Origin: Algisphaera agarilytica
GTDB taxonomy: Bacteria > Planctomycetota > Phycisphaerae > Phycisphaerales > Phycisphaeraceae
Direction of reading: 5' to 3'
NCBI RefSeq assembly: GCF_014207595.1
Contig: NZ_JACHGY010000001.1
Location: 2,176,836-2,240,835 of the forward strand
DNA length: 64,000 bases
Position numbers and translations under genes: made by a program. Below are positions 29,228 through 39,234 of the stretch, piece after piece; within the stretch, counting starts at the first letter, position 1; the number at the start of each line of letters is the position of its first letter. Below the pieces are notes generated by a model that had not been told where the DNA came from, ran no database searches, and was given only the letters and a program-made list of their open reading frames with translations.

Positions 29228-30673
29228 ATGAACCAAGCCAACGAACCCCATCCCACAAGCTCAGCCGCGCTGCCCTGGCGTTGGCCGTTGCATTGGCAGG
29301 TCCTCCTGGGGCTGGTGATCGGGGCGTTGGTCGGCCTGACCATCGGGTCGTGGGCGATCGACCAACTCCCCACCGACACCCCCGCCGAGCAACGCGGGGC
29401 GCTGGCGGGCAAGGCCGCGACCGCGAGCATCGCCTACCTCGTCTTCGATCTCATCGGCGACCTGTTCATCCAGGGCCTCAAGCTCATCATCGTCCCGCTG
29501 GTCACCAGCTCGATCATCCTCGCGATCGTCGGCATCGGTCGCGGCGCGGGCCTCGGCCGACTCGGCGGCAAGACGCTGCTCTACTACGGCTGCACCTCGC
29601 TGATTGCCATCCTCATCGGGCTCACCCTCATTAACTTCGTCAGCCCCGGCGTCAGCGACGGCCAGGGCATCCTCGTCGGACAAGACCTCTCGGCCTTCGA
29701 AGACGCCCAGGAAAAGGTCGAGGACAAAACCGGCGGCAAATCCGCGACCGACTTCCTCGACGTCTTCCGCACCATGGTCCCGCCCAACCTGGTCAAGGCC
29801 GCGTCGGACGGGTCGCTGCTCGGGCTCATCGTCGTGTCCCTGTTCGTGGGCTACTTCCTCGCCCGACTCGACACCGACAGTCAACCCGTCCTCGTGAAGT
29901 TCACCCAGGGCGTCTACGACATCACGCTCAAGATCACCGACGTCGTGCTCAAGCTCGCGCCCATCGGCGTCATGGGCCTGCTCGCCGCGACCGTCGGCGA
30001 ACAGTACGCCAAGCTCCGCCCCGACGGCCGATTCGAAGCCTTCCTCACCGGCATCCTGCAATTCGCCGGCGTCGCACTTGCCGCGCTGCTGCTCCACCTG
30101 CTCGTGGTCATGCCGCTGATCCTGATGCTCGTCGCCCGGGTAAACCCATTGCGACACTACAAAGCCATGGCCCCGGCGCTCATCACCGCGTTCAGCACCG
30201 CGAGTTCCTCCGCCACGCTGCCGCTGACCATGGATTGCGTGGAGAAACGGGCCGGCGTGTCCCGCAAGACCACCAGCTTCGTCCTGCCGCTCGGCGCCAC
30301 CGTCAACATGGACGGCACCGCGCTCTACGAATGCGTCGCCGCGATCTTCATCTGCCAGGCCTTCGGCATCGAGCTCTCCTTTGCCCAGCAGTTCATGATC
30401 GTGATCACCGCGCTGCTGACGAGCATCGGCGTCGCCGGCGTGCCCTCCGCTTCGTTGGTCGCGATCGTGGTCATCCTTACTGCGGTCGAAAAACAACTCC
30501 AGCCCGGCTTGCTGCCCGAGGGCGCGTCCCTCGTCGCTGGCATGGGCCTGCTCTTCGTCTTCGATCGTCCGCTGGACATGTGCCGCACGGCCGTGAACAT
30601 CTTCAGCGACAGCGTCGGAGCCGTAGTGCTCGCCAAGACCGAGGGTGAGACAGACATCTTGCGGCCTGCCTAA
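29228..30673 (+). CDS. Dicarboxylate/amino acid:cation symporter (DAACS, GltP/DctA type)
   Basis: A 481-residue transporter of the glutamate-transporter family. ATG at 29228; the frame upstream is open but non-conserved. It has eight membrane helices and two re-entrant hairpins; diagnostic motifs are the serine-rich AFSTASSSATLPLT hairpin, GATVNMDGTALYE (the NMDGT Na+/substrate motif), and GVAGVPSASLV. It would import C4-dicarboxylates or acidic amino acids with Na+ or H+. The large loop around residues 130-190 is longer than in GltPh. It is divergent from hemC across an AT-rich 165-base gap and converges with the RNHCP gene. Confidence 0.92.
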   Translation: MNQANEPHPTSSAALPWRWPLHWQVLLGLVIGALVGLTIGSWAIDQLPTDTPAEQRGALAGKAATASIAYLVFDLIGDLFIQGLKLIIVPLVTSSIILAIVGIGRGAGLGRLGGKTLLYYGCTSLIAILIGLTLINFVSPGVSDGQGILVGQDLSAFEDAQEKVEDKTGGKSATDFLDVFRTMVPPNLVKAASDGSLLGLIVVSLFVGYFLARLDTDSQPVLVKFTQGVYDITLKITDVVLKLAPIGVMGLLAATVGEQYAKLRPDGRFEAFLTGILQFAGVALAALLLHLLVVMPLILMLVARVNPLRHYKAMAPALITAFSTASSSATLPLTMDCVEKRAGVSRKTTSFVLPLGATVNMDGTALYECVAAIFICQAFGIELSFAQQFMIVITALLTSIGVAGVPSASLVAIVVILTAVEKQLQPGLLPEGASLVAGMGLLFVFDRPLDMCRTAVNIFSDSVGAVVLAKTEGETDILRPA

Positions 30674-30693
30674 CTCAAAAGGCGATCGAGATC

Positions 30694-30776
30694 GCTCGGA
30701 TGAATCGGATTTTGTCGGATTCAAGACCAACGGGGTTCTCTTCGTCTTGATCCGATCCCATCCGATTCATCCGAGC
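30694..30776. repeat. Palindromic element, family B copy 2, at a convergent junction
   Basis: Perfect 17-bp outer arms at 30694-30710 and 30760-30776 (gctcggatgaatcggat and its complement) enclose a second near-perfect stem, tcggattcaagac (30715-30727) with gtcttgatccga (30744-30755). The element spans nearly the whole gap between the symporter and the RNHCP gene and resembles 18593-18658. Confidence 0.75.
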
Positions 30777-30798
30777 TGAAATACAGCCCAGCCGACGC

Positions 30799-31158
30799 TC
30801 ACACCGGCAGGTGATCCAACGGGAACGGCGGATTACTCAGCGGTTTCAACACCAACTGCAACAACGCCAACTCGCGGTCGTCGCCCGCGATGCGGTTGAC
30901 CTTGATCACGCCGCAGCCGGTGCAGCGGTGGATGATGGACCACTCGCCGTCGTCTTTGGTCTCGATGCCGATGGGCTGCATCTTCGCCCCGCAGGCGCTG
31001 CGTCGATCACCCGGCGACTCGTCGACGTGACGGGACCAGAGGCAATACGGGCAGTGGTTGCGGTGCCGGGTACCGTACGAACGGGCGTCGACGTACTGGC
31101 CGCAATGGATACAGGTGAAGCTGTCGGCCTCGTGCCGACGGGAACGTTTGGAAGCCAT
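30799..31158 (-). CDS. RNHCP-domain zinc-binding protein
   Basis: A 119-residue protein named for its RNHCP motif: R33-N-H-C-P-Y-C39, preceded by a CxxC pair (Cys16, Cys19) and followed by an HRCTGCG pair near residue 78. Four Cys plus a further CxxC suggest one or two zinc ribbons and a nucleic-acid-binding role, which is not established for the family. The ATG at 31158 is chosen because it opens the basic MASKRSRR segment; an upstream in-frame codon exists. It has an unusually long upstream region with a strong hairpin (31312-31349). Confidence 0.8.
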   Translation of the reverse strand: MASKRSRRHEADSFTCIHCGQYVDARSYGTRHRNHCPYCLWSRHVDESPGDRRSACGAKMQPIGIETKDDGEWSIIHRCTGCGVIKVNRIAGDDRELALLQLVLKPLSNPPFPLDHLPV

Positions 31159-31311
31159 ATAAAAACTCACGCTTGTGGAGCGGGAACAAATCAAAACAAA
31201 AGCAAGCGGAGGGCAACCCGACGCCGAGAAGGGCGTGCAGCGATCAAGTGCGATGAGCTACACGAGAGGAGCCGGGTTGTTAAGAAGCAGTGGCCATACA
31301 AGTCCCCATCA

Positions 31312-31349
31312 GTGGGTGATGCCCAAAGCATAACGCGGCATCACCCCAC
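31312..31349 (-). other. Strong hairpin in the long leader of the RNHCP gene
   Basis: A perfect 10-bp stem gggtgatgcc (31314-31323) / ggcatcaccc (31337-31346) with a 13-base loop. It lies about 155 bases upstream of the RNHCP start. Further upstream on the minus strand (about 31385-31408) is gctctttgaaaac, which resembles rRNA-leader boxA-type sequence. A regulatory leader is possible. Confidence 0.4.
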
Positions 31350-31486
31350 GACCAAGAAGAAAAAGCTGGGTACTTAATCCGTAAAGGTTTTCAAAGAGCG
31401 GGTATCAGACTCCCCGCCGCACCTCGATCCCCGTCCGTCTCCGGTTGCGGGGCACGCTATGGCACGCGTGGTGCGGTGGGTGGGAG

Positions 31487-31657
31487 GTTGTTTGCCGCAG
31501 ATTTCACAGATTTCGCGGATTCAAGGTAAGCAGCATCCACAGATAAGCACGATCAACATGATGAAAGCCAATTGATCAATCATGCTTGTCGTGCCCTATC
31601 TTTGGATTCATCGCTTTAATCAATCTGCGTCATCTGCGTAATCTGCGGCAAAACAAC
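31487..31657. repeat. Long imperfect inverted repeat (CTGCGGC-type element)
   Basis: Outer arms gttgtttgccgcagatt (31487-31503) and aatctgcggcaaaacaac (31640-31657) pair with one bulge. Central arms (about 31533-31561 with 31580-31608) are also complementary over about 28 bases with a few mismatches. The whole 171-base block could fold as one long interrupted hairpin. It encodes no convincing protein. Confidence 0.7.
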
Positions 31658-31988
31658 ACCCGAATCCAAACCCACGACCGCCTTCCCGTCACGGCTCCGA
31701 CCTTGAGAGATCCCGGCAAGGTGGTATCTCAAGCATCGCCACGTCCGCTCGGGCCATCAGCCCGGAGTCCTCGGGTATGGGTGGGCTTGGCGCCTTGCCT
31801 GTGCAACCTTCACACCTGGAATGCCACCGAGGTCCGACACTGGGGGCTGCGACGAAAGGGGTGTCGCACCGAAAGGTCGTTCGGATGATCAGCACGCTTG
31901 CAACTTCAGCAACGGCAACAGATGAAATTCTTTGAACCCACAGCTGTTTTCTTTGAATCCATGCGACATCTTGTGCGCATGATTCGGT
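31658..31988. other. Gene-free gap; possible structured RNA, unrecognised
   Basis: About 330 bases between two inverted repeats. Short frames of 68 and 100 codons exist on the two strands but lack ribosome binding sites and recognisable domains. On the minus strand cttgaga...tctcaag (around 31703-31735) and several GC-rich complementary segments (31755-31800) could fold. I do not recognise a known RNA family here. Confidence 0.3.
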
Positions 31989-32056
31989 CGTAGGTCAGGT
32001 CTTCGACCTGACGCGGAGCAGAGGTGGAGGGTGTCGGGTCGAAGACCTGACCTACG
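31989..32056. repeat. 24-bp inverted repeat downstream of dnaE
   Basis: Arms at 31989-32012 and 32033-32056 are reverse complements over 24 bases with one mismatch. Each arm is itself partly palindromic (gtcaggtc-ttc-gacctgac). It starts 10 bases after the dnaE stop; no T tract follows on the dnaE strand, so it looks like a REP-type element, not a simple terminator. Confidence 0.75.
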
Positions 32057-32065
32057 TGTGGAGGG

Positions 32066-35000
32066 TCAGTTATCTAGCCGGTCGATCGACATCCCGCCGT
32101 CGTCGTGCATGGCGAAGGCGAGGTCGCCTTCGGACTTCACTTCGCCGTGGCGTTCGATGGAGCGGCGGCGGTTGATCTTGGGGGCGCCGTGGAGTTCGCA
32201 GCGAGCCGTTCGGCCGGGCAGGCCTTTCATGATGGTTTCGGCACTGGCGAGCAGCATGTCGTCCGGGCTGACGCGTAGGCCGTTGAGGCGGAGTTCGACG
32301 ACGGTGCCTTCCTGGTGCAATTCAAGCACGACCTCGGCGGCGCTGCCGTTGGCGCGCATCGCGCCCTGGCGGAAGACCTCGCGGAGCTTGTTGAGCTGTT
32401 GTTTGGACTCGCCGTTGAGGTCACAGTCGGGGGTGTCTTCGATCACGACCTTCACCGTGCGGGTGAGCTTGAGGTGGGCCTGGTCGATGGGGATGACCTT
32501 GTCGACGATGATGTTGGGTTCTTCGCGCCTTCGGTCGACCTTGCCCTGCAGGAACACCACGGCGTCCATCTCCAAGGCGTTGCTGCAGGTCGCATAGGTG
32601 TCGGCGAAACACACCGCGTCGATCTTGTTGGACTTGCTGTCTTCGAGGGTGAGCATCGCCATCTTGCTGCCGGCGGATCGACCGTTCTTCACCATGGTCG
32701 GGCGGACGCGGCTGAGCATGCCGCCGACGATGATTTCTTGTTGGGCGGGCAGGCCGTAGATATCGGGGATGGAGGTTTGGCTGAACCGCTCGAGTTGCTC
32801 GGCGTATTCCTGCAGCGGGTGGCTCGAAACATAAAGCCCCATGACTTCCTTCTCGAAGTCGAGGCATTCCTTCTTGGTCCACTCCGGGCACTCGGCCAGG
32901 GTCTTCACCGGCTGGGTTTTTTCTTCTTCCTTGCGCTGCGCATCCACGTCGCCGAAGAGGAAGCTGCCGCTGGAGCGGAGCTCGGCTTCTTGTGCGCCTG
33001 ACTTCATGGCTTCTTCGATCGAGGCGACCATGGCCGAGCGTTTCTCGATGCCGTGCAGGGCGTCGAACGCGCCGCATTTGATGAGCGCTTCGACGGAGGA
33101 GCGGTTGATGACTTTGCTCGACACGCGTTCGCAGAAGTCGTAGAGCGAGGTGAACGGGCCGTTGGCGCGGCGTTCGTCGATCATCGACTGGATGGCTTTG
33201 ACGCCCAGGCCTTTGACGGCGCTGAGCCCGAAGCGGATGTGGCCGTGGTTGGGGTCGCGTTTTTCGCCGGGGGCGTAGACGACGGTAAAGGCGACGTCGG
33301 ACAGGTTGATGTCAGGCGGCTTGACCTCGACGCCGCGCTGGCCGTTGGGCAGCAGGACCTTCTTGCATTCGTCGATGTACTCGACGACTTTCTCGGTGTT
33401 CACCGATTCGTAGGTGAGCACCGCGGCCATGTACTGGATGGGGAAGTAGGTCTTGAGGTAGGCCGTCTGGTAGGCGACGATCGCGTAGCCGGTGGAGTGT
33501 GACTTGTTGAAGCCGTAGCCGGCGAACTTGAGGATCAGGTCGAACAGGTCGCCGGCCTGCTTCTCGCTGACGCCCTTGTCGCCCGCGCCCTTGATGAAGT
33601 CGGCGCGGGCGGCGTTGATGACCTTTTCCTTTTTCTTCGAGATCGCCTTAATGATCGAATACGCTTGGCGGAGCGGGATGCTGCCGAGCTCGTTGAGCAC
33701 GAGCATGACCTGCTCCTGGTAGACCATGATGCCGTAGGTCTCTTCGGTGAGGCGGTCGACGATCTCGTGGACCTTGGGCACGGCTTCGGTGCCGTGCTTG
33801 CGGTGGTTGTAGTTGGGGATGAGCTCCATCGGGCCGGGGCGGTAGAGCGCGTTGGCAGCGATGAGGTCGGTGAGGCGGTCGGGCTTCATCGACATGAGCA
33901 GGCCGCGCATGCCGCCGGATTCGAACTGGAACACGCCGGCCGTTTCGCCGCGGGCGAAGAGCTCGAGGACGCGGGCGTCGTCGTACTCCAGGCGTTCGAG
34001 GTCGAGCGGGTCGTCGGGGCTTTCGGGGTCGGCCCCGACCGACTCGAGGATCATCTCTTCGCTGAGCGACTGCTTCACGAGCAGCTTGCCGCGCTCGATG
34101 ATCGAGAGGGTGCGCAGGCCCAGGAAGTCCATCTTGAGGAGGCCGACTTTTTCGCAGGTCGGGCCGTCCCACTGGGTGACGATGGTGTCTTCGCCGCCCG
34201 AGCCCTTGCTGCCGGGGGCTTTGTAGAGCGGGACGATGTTGTCGAGGGGCTGGGTGGCGACGATGACGCCCGCGGCGTGGACGCCGGCGTGGCGGGCGAG
34301 GCCTTCGAGGCGCTGGGCGGTCTGGTAGACGTCGTTGATCTGCGGCTGGTCTTCGCAGAGCTTGCGCAGGTCGGGCTCTTGTTCGAGGGCGCTGTCTAGG
34401 GTGGTCTTCAGGCCGTCGCCGATGAGCTTGCAGACCTTGTCGACGTCGCCGAGCGGGAGGTCCATCACCCGGCCGACGTCGCGGATGGCGGCGCGGGCTT
34501 TGAGGGTTCCGAAGGTGATGATCTGGGCGACGTGGCCGTATTTGTCGCGGACGAACTTGATCAGGTCGCCCCGGCCGTCCTGGCACATGTCGATATCGAT
34601 ATCGGGGTATTCGGTGCGGTCCGGGTCGGTGAAGCGTTCGAACAGCAGGCCGTATTCGACCGGGCAGGCGTTGGACAGGCCCAGGCAGAACCCGGTCATG
34701 GTGCCGACGCCGGAGCCACGGGCGAGCACGGGGATGTCGCGGGCACGGGCTTCGTTGGTGAAGTCCCAGACGATCATGAAGTACGCCGAGATGAGCTTGT
34801 CCTTGAGGACCTTGAGCTCACGCTCCATCCGGGCGCGGTGTTCTTCCTGCAGCGGGTCGGCGTTCCAGTCTTCCGGCGCACCGTAACGCCAGATCGCGCC
34901 GGCCTCGGTGAGCAGACGCAGCGCCCCGTCGCACTGCTCTTTCAGGTCGTCTTCCGAGTCGGTGTCGTTCTCGCTGTCGAACGGCTCGACGCGGATCGTC

Positions 35001-36058
35001 TCGCAGAACTTCTTGTACCACGCGGTCGAGCCGGCGGGGTGTTCGCAGGTCTTGCTGAACCGCTCGATGACTTTCAGAGCGCCCTTGCTCTCGGTGGGTA
35101 GCGTGGGCAGGTCGGTCTCGATGCGGACAACCGGCGCGTGGTTCGCATCAAAGTCGATCTCGACCTCGCAGCGGTCGGCGATCTTGCGGGTGTTGTGGAT
35201 CGCCTCGGGGTGCTTCTCGCCGAAGTGGTCCCACATCTCGTCGGCCGACTTGACGTAGAGGTCTTTGGGGTAGTGCAGCCGGCTGGGGTCGGACTTGATC
35301 TTGCCCATCGAGATGCAGCACAACGAGTCGTGGGCGTCCCAGTCGTCGGCGGTCATGAAGTGCGCATCGTTGTCACACACCAAGGGCAGGCCGAGCTCTT
35401 CCGCAAGGCGGGCGATGTGCGGGTTGAGGTCGCGCTGCAGCTGTTCTTCGTGGTGCTGCATCTCCAGGAAGAAACGCGGCTCGCCCTTGTCGTTGGGCTT
35501 GAAGATGGATTGGTGCCACTTGGCTTCCGCGACCGCGTTCTTCCAGTGCGACGGGTCGTTGGTCTGGTGGAACTGCTTGAGGTGGTAGGCGAGCGACGAG
35601 CCGAGGTGGCCGTTGATCGCGATGAGGCCATCGGACCAATCGGTCAGGGTCGACTTGTCCATCCGCGGCTTGAAGTAGAAGCCGTTGAGGTAGGCGTCGG
35701 ATGAGAGCTTGAGCAGGTTCTGCCAGCCCTGTTGGTTTTCCGCGAGGAGTACGAGGTGGAACCCGCCGTCGGACACGCCGGTGAACTCGCGGTTGGTCCG
35801 GTCGCTGGGCTTGCCGTTGACGTCCGGGGCGACGTACGCCTCGATGCCGAGGATGGGCTTGATGCCTTCCTTCTTGGCGAGGTTGTAGAACTCCACGGCG
35901 TTGTGCAGGTTGCCGTGGTCGGTCACGGCGACGGCGTCCATGCCCAGCTCCTTCACACGCTTCACCAAGCGGTCCAGCCGGTTCGCGCCGTCGAGCAGCG
36001 AGTACTGGCTGTGCAGGTGCAGGTGAACGAAGGAATTGGGGCTGGGGGCTTTGGCCAT
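32066..36058 (-). CDS. dnaE: DNA polymerase III alpha subunit
   Basis: A 1330-residue replicative polymerase. The N-terminal PHP domain opens with FVHLHLHSQYSLLDG; the polymerase palm has the catalytic-aspartate motif PDIDIDMC near residue 485; further conserved blocks include GVHAAGVIV, the fingers/thumb region with VYQEQVM, and FNKSHSTGYA. The C-terminal third contains helix-hairpin-helix motifs and an OB-fold region (KNGRSAGSKMAMLTLED). It is longer than E. coli DnaE (1160), partly from inserts around residues 300-400 and 1030-1050. It synthesises both strands at the replication fork. It appears monocistronic and is followed by an inverted repeat. Confidence 0.97.
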   Translation of the reverse strand: MAKAPSPNSFVHLHLHSQYSLLDGANRLDRLVKRVKELGMDAVAVTDHGNLHNAVEFYNLAKKEGIKPILGIEAYVAPDVNGKPSDRTNREFTGVSDGGFHLVLLAENQQGWQNLLKLSSDAYLNGFYFKPRMDKSTLTDWSDGLIAINGHLGSSLAYHLKQFHQTNDPSHWKNAVAEAKWHQSIFKPNDKGEPRFFLEMQHHEEQLQRDLNPHIARLAEELGLPLVCDNDAHFMTADDWDAHDSLCCISMGKIKSDPSRLHYPKDLYVKSADEMWDHFGEKHPEAIHNTRKIADRCEVEIDFDANHAPVVRIETDLPTLPTESKGALKVIERFSKTCEHPAGSTAWYKKFCETIRVEPFDSENDTDSEDDLKEQCDGALRLLTEAGAIWRYGAPEDWNADPLQEEHRARMERELKVLKDKLISAYFMIVWDFTNEARARDIPVLARGSGVGTMTGFCLGLSNACPVEYGLLFERFTDPDRTEYPDIDIDMCQDGRGDLIKFVRDKYGHVAQIITFGTLKARAAIRDVGRVMDLPLGDVDKVCKLIGDGLKTTLDSALEQEPDLRKLCEDQPQINDVYQTAQRLEGLARHAGVHAAGVIVATQPLDNIVPLYKAPGSKGSGGEDTIVTQWDGPTCEKVGLLKMDFLGLRTLSIIERGKLLVKQSLSEEMILESVGADPESPDDPLDLERLEYDDARVLELFARGETAGVFQFESGGMRGLLMSMKPDRLTDLIAANALYRPGPMELIPNYNHRKHGTEAVPKVHEIVDRLTEETYGIMVYQEQVMLVLNELGSIPLRQAYSIIKAISKKKEKVINAARADFIKGAGDKGVSEKQAGDLFDLILKFAGYGFNKSHSTGYAIVAYQTAYLKTYFPIQYMAAVLTYESVNTEKVVEYIDECKKVLLPNGQRGVEVKPPDINLSDVAFTVVYAPGEKRDPNHGHIRFGLSAVKGLGVKAIQSMIDERRANGPFTSLYDFCERVSSKVINRSSVEALIKCGAFDALHGIEKRSAMVASIEEAMKSGAQEAELRSSGSFLFGDVDAQRKEEEKTQPVKTLAECPEWTKKECLDFEKEVMGLYVSSHPLQEYAEQLERFSQTSIPDIYGLPAQQEIIVGGMLSRVRPTMVKNGRSAGSKMAMLTLEDSKSNKIDAVCFADTYATCSNALEMDAVVFLQGKVDRRREEPNIIVDKVIPIDQAHLKLTRTVKVVIEDTPDCDLNGESKQQLNKLREVFRQGAMRANGSAAEVVLELHQEGTVVELRLNGLRVSPDDMLLASAETIMKGLPGRTARCELHGAPKINRRRSIERHGEVKSEGDLAFAMHDDGGMSIDRLDN

Positions 36059-36239
36059 CCGTGGCGGCTTTCGCGGGGTTGGAGGAGGCGGAGGTGTCGG
36101 GCGGACACACAGGAGTCAACCACCGAGGTCGTAACGAGATTTTAGCAAGCTTCGTGGTATGAAATAGGGGGTTAAGAACCCTAAGTTTTTCAGGGTTTGG
36201 AGGCCAAGTAATGTGGAAAAAGTGTCGGCTGTTGGCGCA

Positions 36240-36267
36240 AGAAAAAACCCGCTCGATATGAGCGGGC
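36240..36267 (-). terminator. Rho-independent terminator of the YHS gene
   Basis: On the minus strand: a 7-bp stem cccgctc / gagcggg (36260-36266 with 36248-36254), a 5-base loop, and a run of six T (36242-36247 read in reverse). It lies 35 bases after the YHS stop codon. Confidence 0.85.
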
Positions 36268-36301
36268 TTAGTGGGTTCGTTGGCGTGACGGGGAGTAAGA
36301 C

Positions 36302-36784
36302 TTACTCGCCGTTTTCCTTGGCCCAGAACGCGTCGGCCTTCTGGGTGAACTCGGCTTCGTCCTTGCTATTCCAGAGCTCCAGGGCGTTGGCTTCGTCGTT
36401 CTGGAGGAAGAGGAAGACGCGGCCGTCGACGATTTTGTAGAGGGTCGGGTCGACGGGGAAGTATTGGTCGACGGCCATGCCGAAGGCGCACCAGCCGCCG
36501 TAAGCGGGAGCGTACTTCTCGGGGTCGCCGTTGAAGGTGCTCAGTTCCTCGGCGTTGGCGAAGAAGTAGGTCACGCCCTCGTGCTCCGCGGAGAACTCGG
36601 GCGAACCGAAATGGGGGCCGTCTTCAGAGAAGTACGACACGGGCGAGTAACCCTGCAGGCCCAAGGCAGTGGTCAGGGGCTTGGCACCGTGGTCATGGTC
36701 ATGTCCGTCGCCGGCGAAGGCGGTGGGCAGGGCAAAAACGGTCAGGGCGAGAGCGGCGGCGGCGATGGTTAGGTGGAACTTCAC
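36302..36784 (-). CDS. Exported YHS-domain protein
   Basis: A 160-residue protein with a GTG start behind GAGGAG and a signal peptide (1-24, cut after AFA). A short His/Asp-rich stretch GDGHDHDHG follows and may bind metal. The rest is a YHS domain: LQGYSPVSYF, then FFANAEELSTFNGDPEKYAPAYGGWCAFGMA with a single Cys, the usual form in periplasmic YHS proteins of unknown function. These domains occur in metal-transport proteins; here the role is likely metal or haem binding in the periplasm (inference). It has its own terminator. Confidence 0.85.
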   Translation of the reverse strand: MKFHLTIAAAALALTVFALPTAFAGDGHDHDHGAKPLTTALGLQGYSPVSYFSEDGPHFGSPEFSAEHEGVTYFFANAEELSTFNGDPEKYAPAYGGWCAFGMAVDQYFPVDPTLYKIVDGRVFLFLQNDEANALELWNSKDEAEFTQKADAFWAKENGE

Positions 36785-36883
36785 GTTTGATCTCCTCGAT
36801 CGGGGGCCGGGTCGGGGGTTAATCGCCCGGTAGACTGGGGGGCTAGGTCAGGCCGACGTCGGCCTGCGATGATTGGACAACTG

Positions 36884-36900
36884 GTATACCGATCTGTCTA
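36884..36900. promoter_or_regulatory. TetR-operator-like site upstream of recQ
   Basis: tataccgatctgtcta (36885-36900) contains ACCGATCTGTCT, the exact reverse complement of AGACAGATCGGT found upstream of the TetR gene at 39830-39841. It sits 40 bases before the recQ ATG. It may be a second target of that regulator. Confidence 0.45.
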
Positions 36901-36940
36901 TTTCGTGGTTTCGATTTTTTTTGCCCCGCCGATCTCGCTT

Positions 36941-38464
<1,524 letters not shown>

Positions 38465-38502
38465 CACGCTTCGAGGGCCAGGGGTTGGGGTCGTTTGGAG
38501 GC

Positions 38503-39048
38503 TTACGCGGCCAGGGCTTTGTGCGACGGCAGCTGGTTCAGCACGGCGTGGCCGAAGGCGTTGAGTTCCCGGCGGCGGAACCAGGTCACCGTCGCGGCCA
38601 TCGCGGCGATCGCCAAGGCCAGGGCGAAGAGCGTGCCGCCATCGGTTTCGATGCTGCCCGGGGCGACGGGGATCACGATGCCGATGATCAGGAGGTGGGT
38701 GGCGATCGCGCCGCCGATGACCATCAGGCTGAAGGCGGCGCCAATGGCGCTGGCGTAACCCACCCAGCCTTTGAAGTCGGTCCAGCCTCGGATCTCACGG
38801 GCCGAGCACGCACACGACGGATCGATCCGCGTCAGCCACCCGGCGGGGACCAAGAGCAGCACGGCCGCGACGAGTTCCGCGAAGGCGGTCAGCGTGGCTG
38901 CGGGGCGTCCGCCGATGGATTCAAAGATCACCTGGGTCTGCGGGGTGTAGGTGAGTTTGAAAAACAGTGTCTGCAGCAGCAGAACCGCGATGGCGACCTG
39001 AAACAGCCAAGTGATACCTGCGATCCAGCCGGGGTGTGTGGACTTCAT
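38503..39048 (-). CDS. DoxX/MauE-like membrane protein
   Basis: A 181-residue membrane protein; the ATG at 39048 has GGAG seven bases upstream. Four to five helices: about 8-27, 45-66, 96-120, 122-145 and a possible fifth. The region TLFFKLTYTPQTQVIFESIGG resembles the DoxX signature (L...RF.....K......A). A CACS cysteine motif and a short charged loop lie between helices two and three. DoxX proteins are linked to redox and stress functions; function here is not established. It has its own terminator inside the end of recQ. Confidence 0.7.
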   Translation of the reverse strand: MKSTHPGWIAGITWLFQVAIAVLLLQTLFFKLTYTPQTQVIFESIGGRPAATLTAFAELVAAVLLLVPAGWLTRIDPSCACSAREIRGWTDFKGWVGYASAIGAAFSLMVIGGAIATHLLIIGIVIPVAPGSIETDGGTLFALALAIAAMAATVTWFRRRELNAFGHAVLNQLPSHKALAA

Positions 39049-39234
39049 CTTTGCTCCAAGGGTTGGGAGTACGGTGTTTTGTGGTGGCTCGGGGGTACAA
39101 CCGGCCCCGGGGCGTGAGTATTCCGGCGGAGCGGTTTTTCTGAATCGCGGATGAAACAAAAAGCCGCACCCCACGCAGGGACGTGGGGTGCAGCCGGGGT
39201 GAGTGTCATGGGATGGAGGTCGCCGTCGAGCGGA

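Noticed and set aside
29261-30730. A 489-codon antisense frame over the symporter gene
   Set aside because: Low-complexity Asp/Glu/Gly/Val-rich shadow of a conserved transporter.
31700-31730. Short resemblance to a 23S rRNA phrase (gataccacc)
   Set aside because: Only about 14 bases match and the flanking order differs from 23S, so a pseudogene claim is not supportable.
31586-31888. A 100-codon plus-strand frame in the repeat-rich gap
   Set aside because: It begins inside the inverted repeat, lacks a ribosome binding site, and has low-complexity composition.
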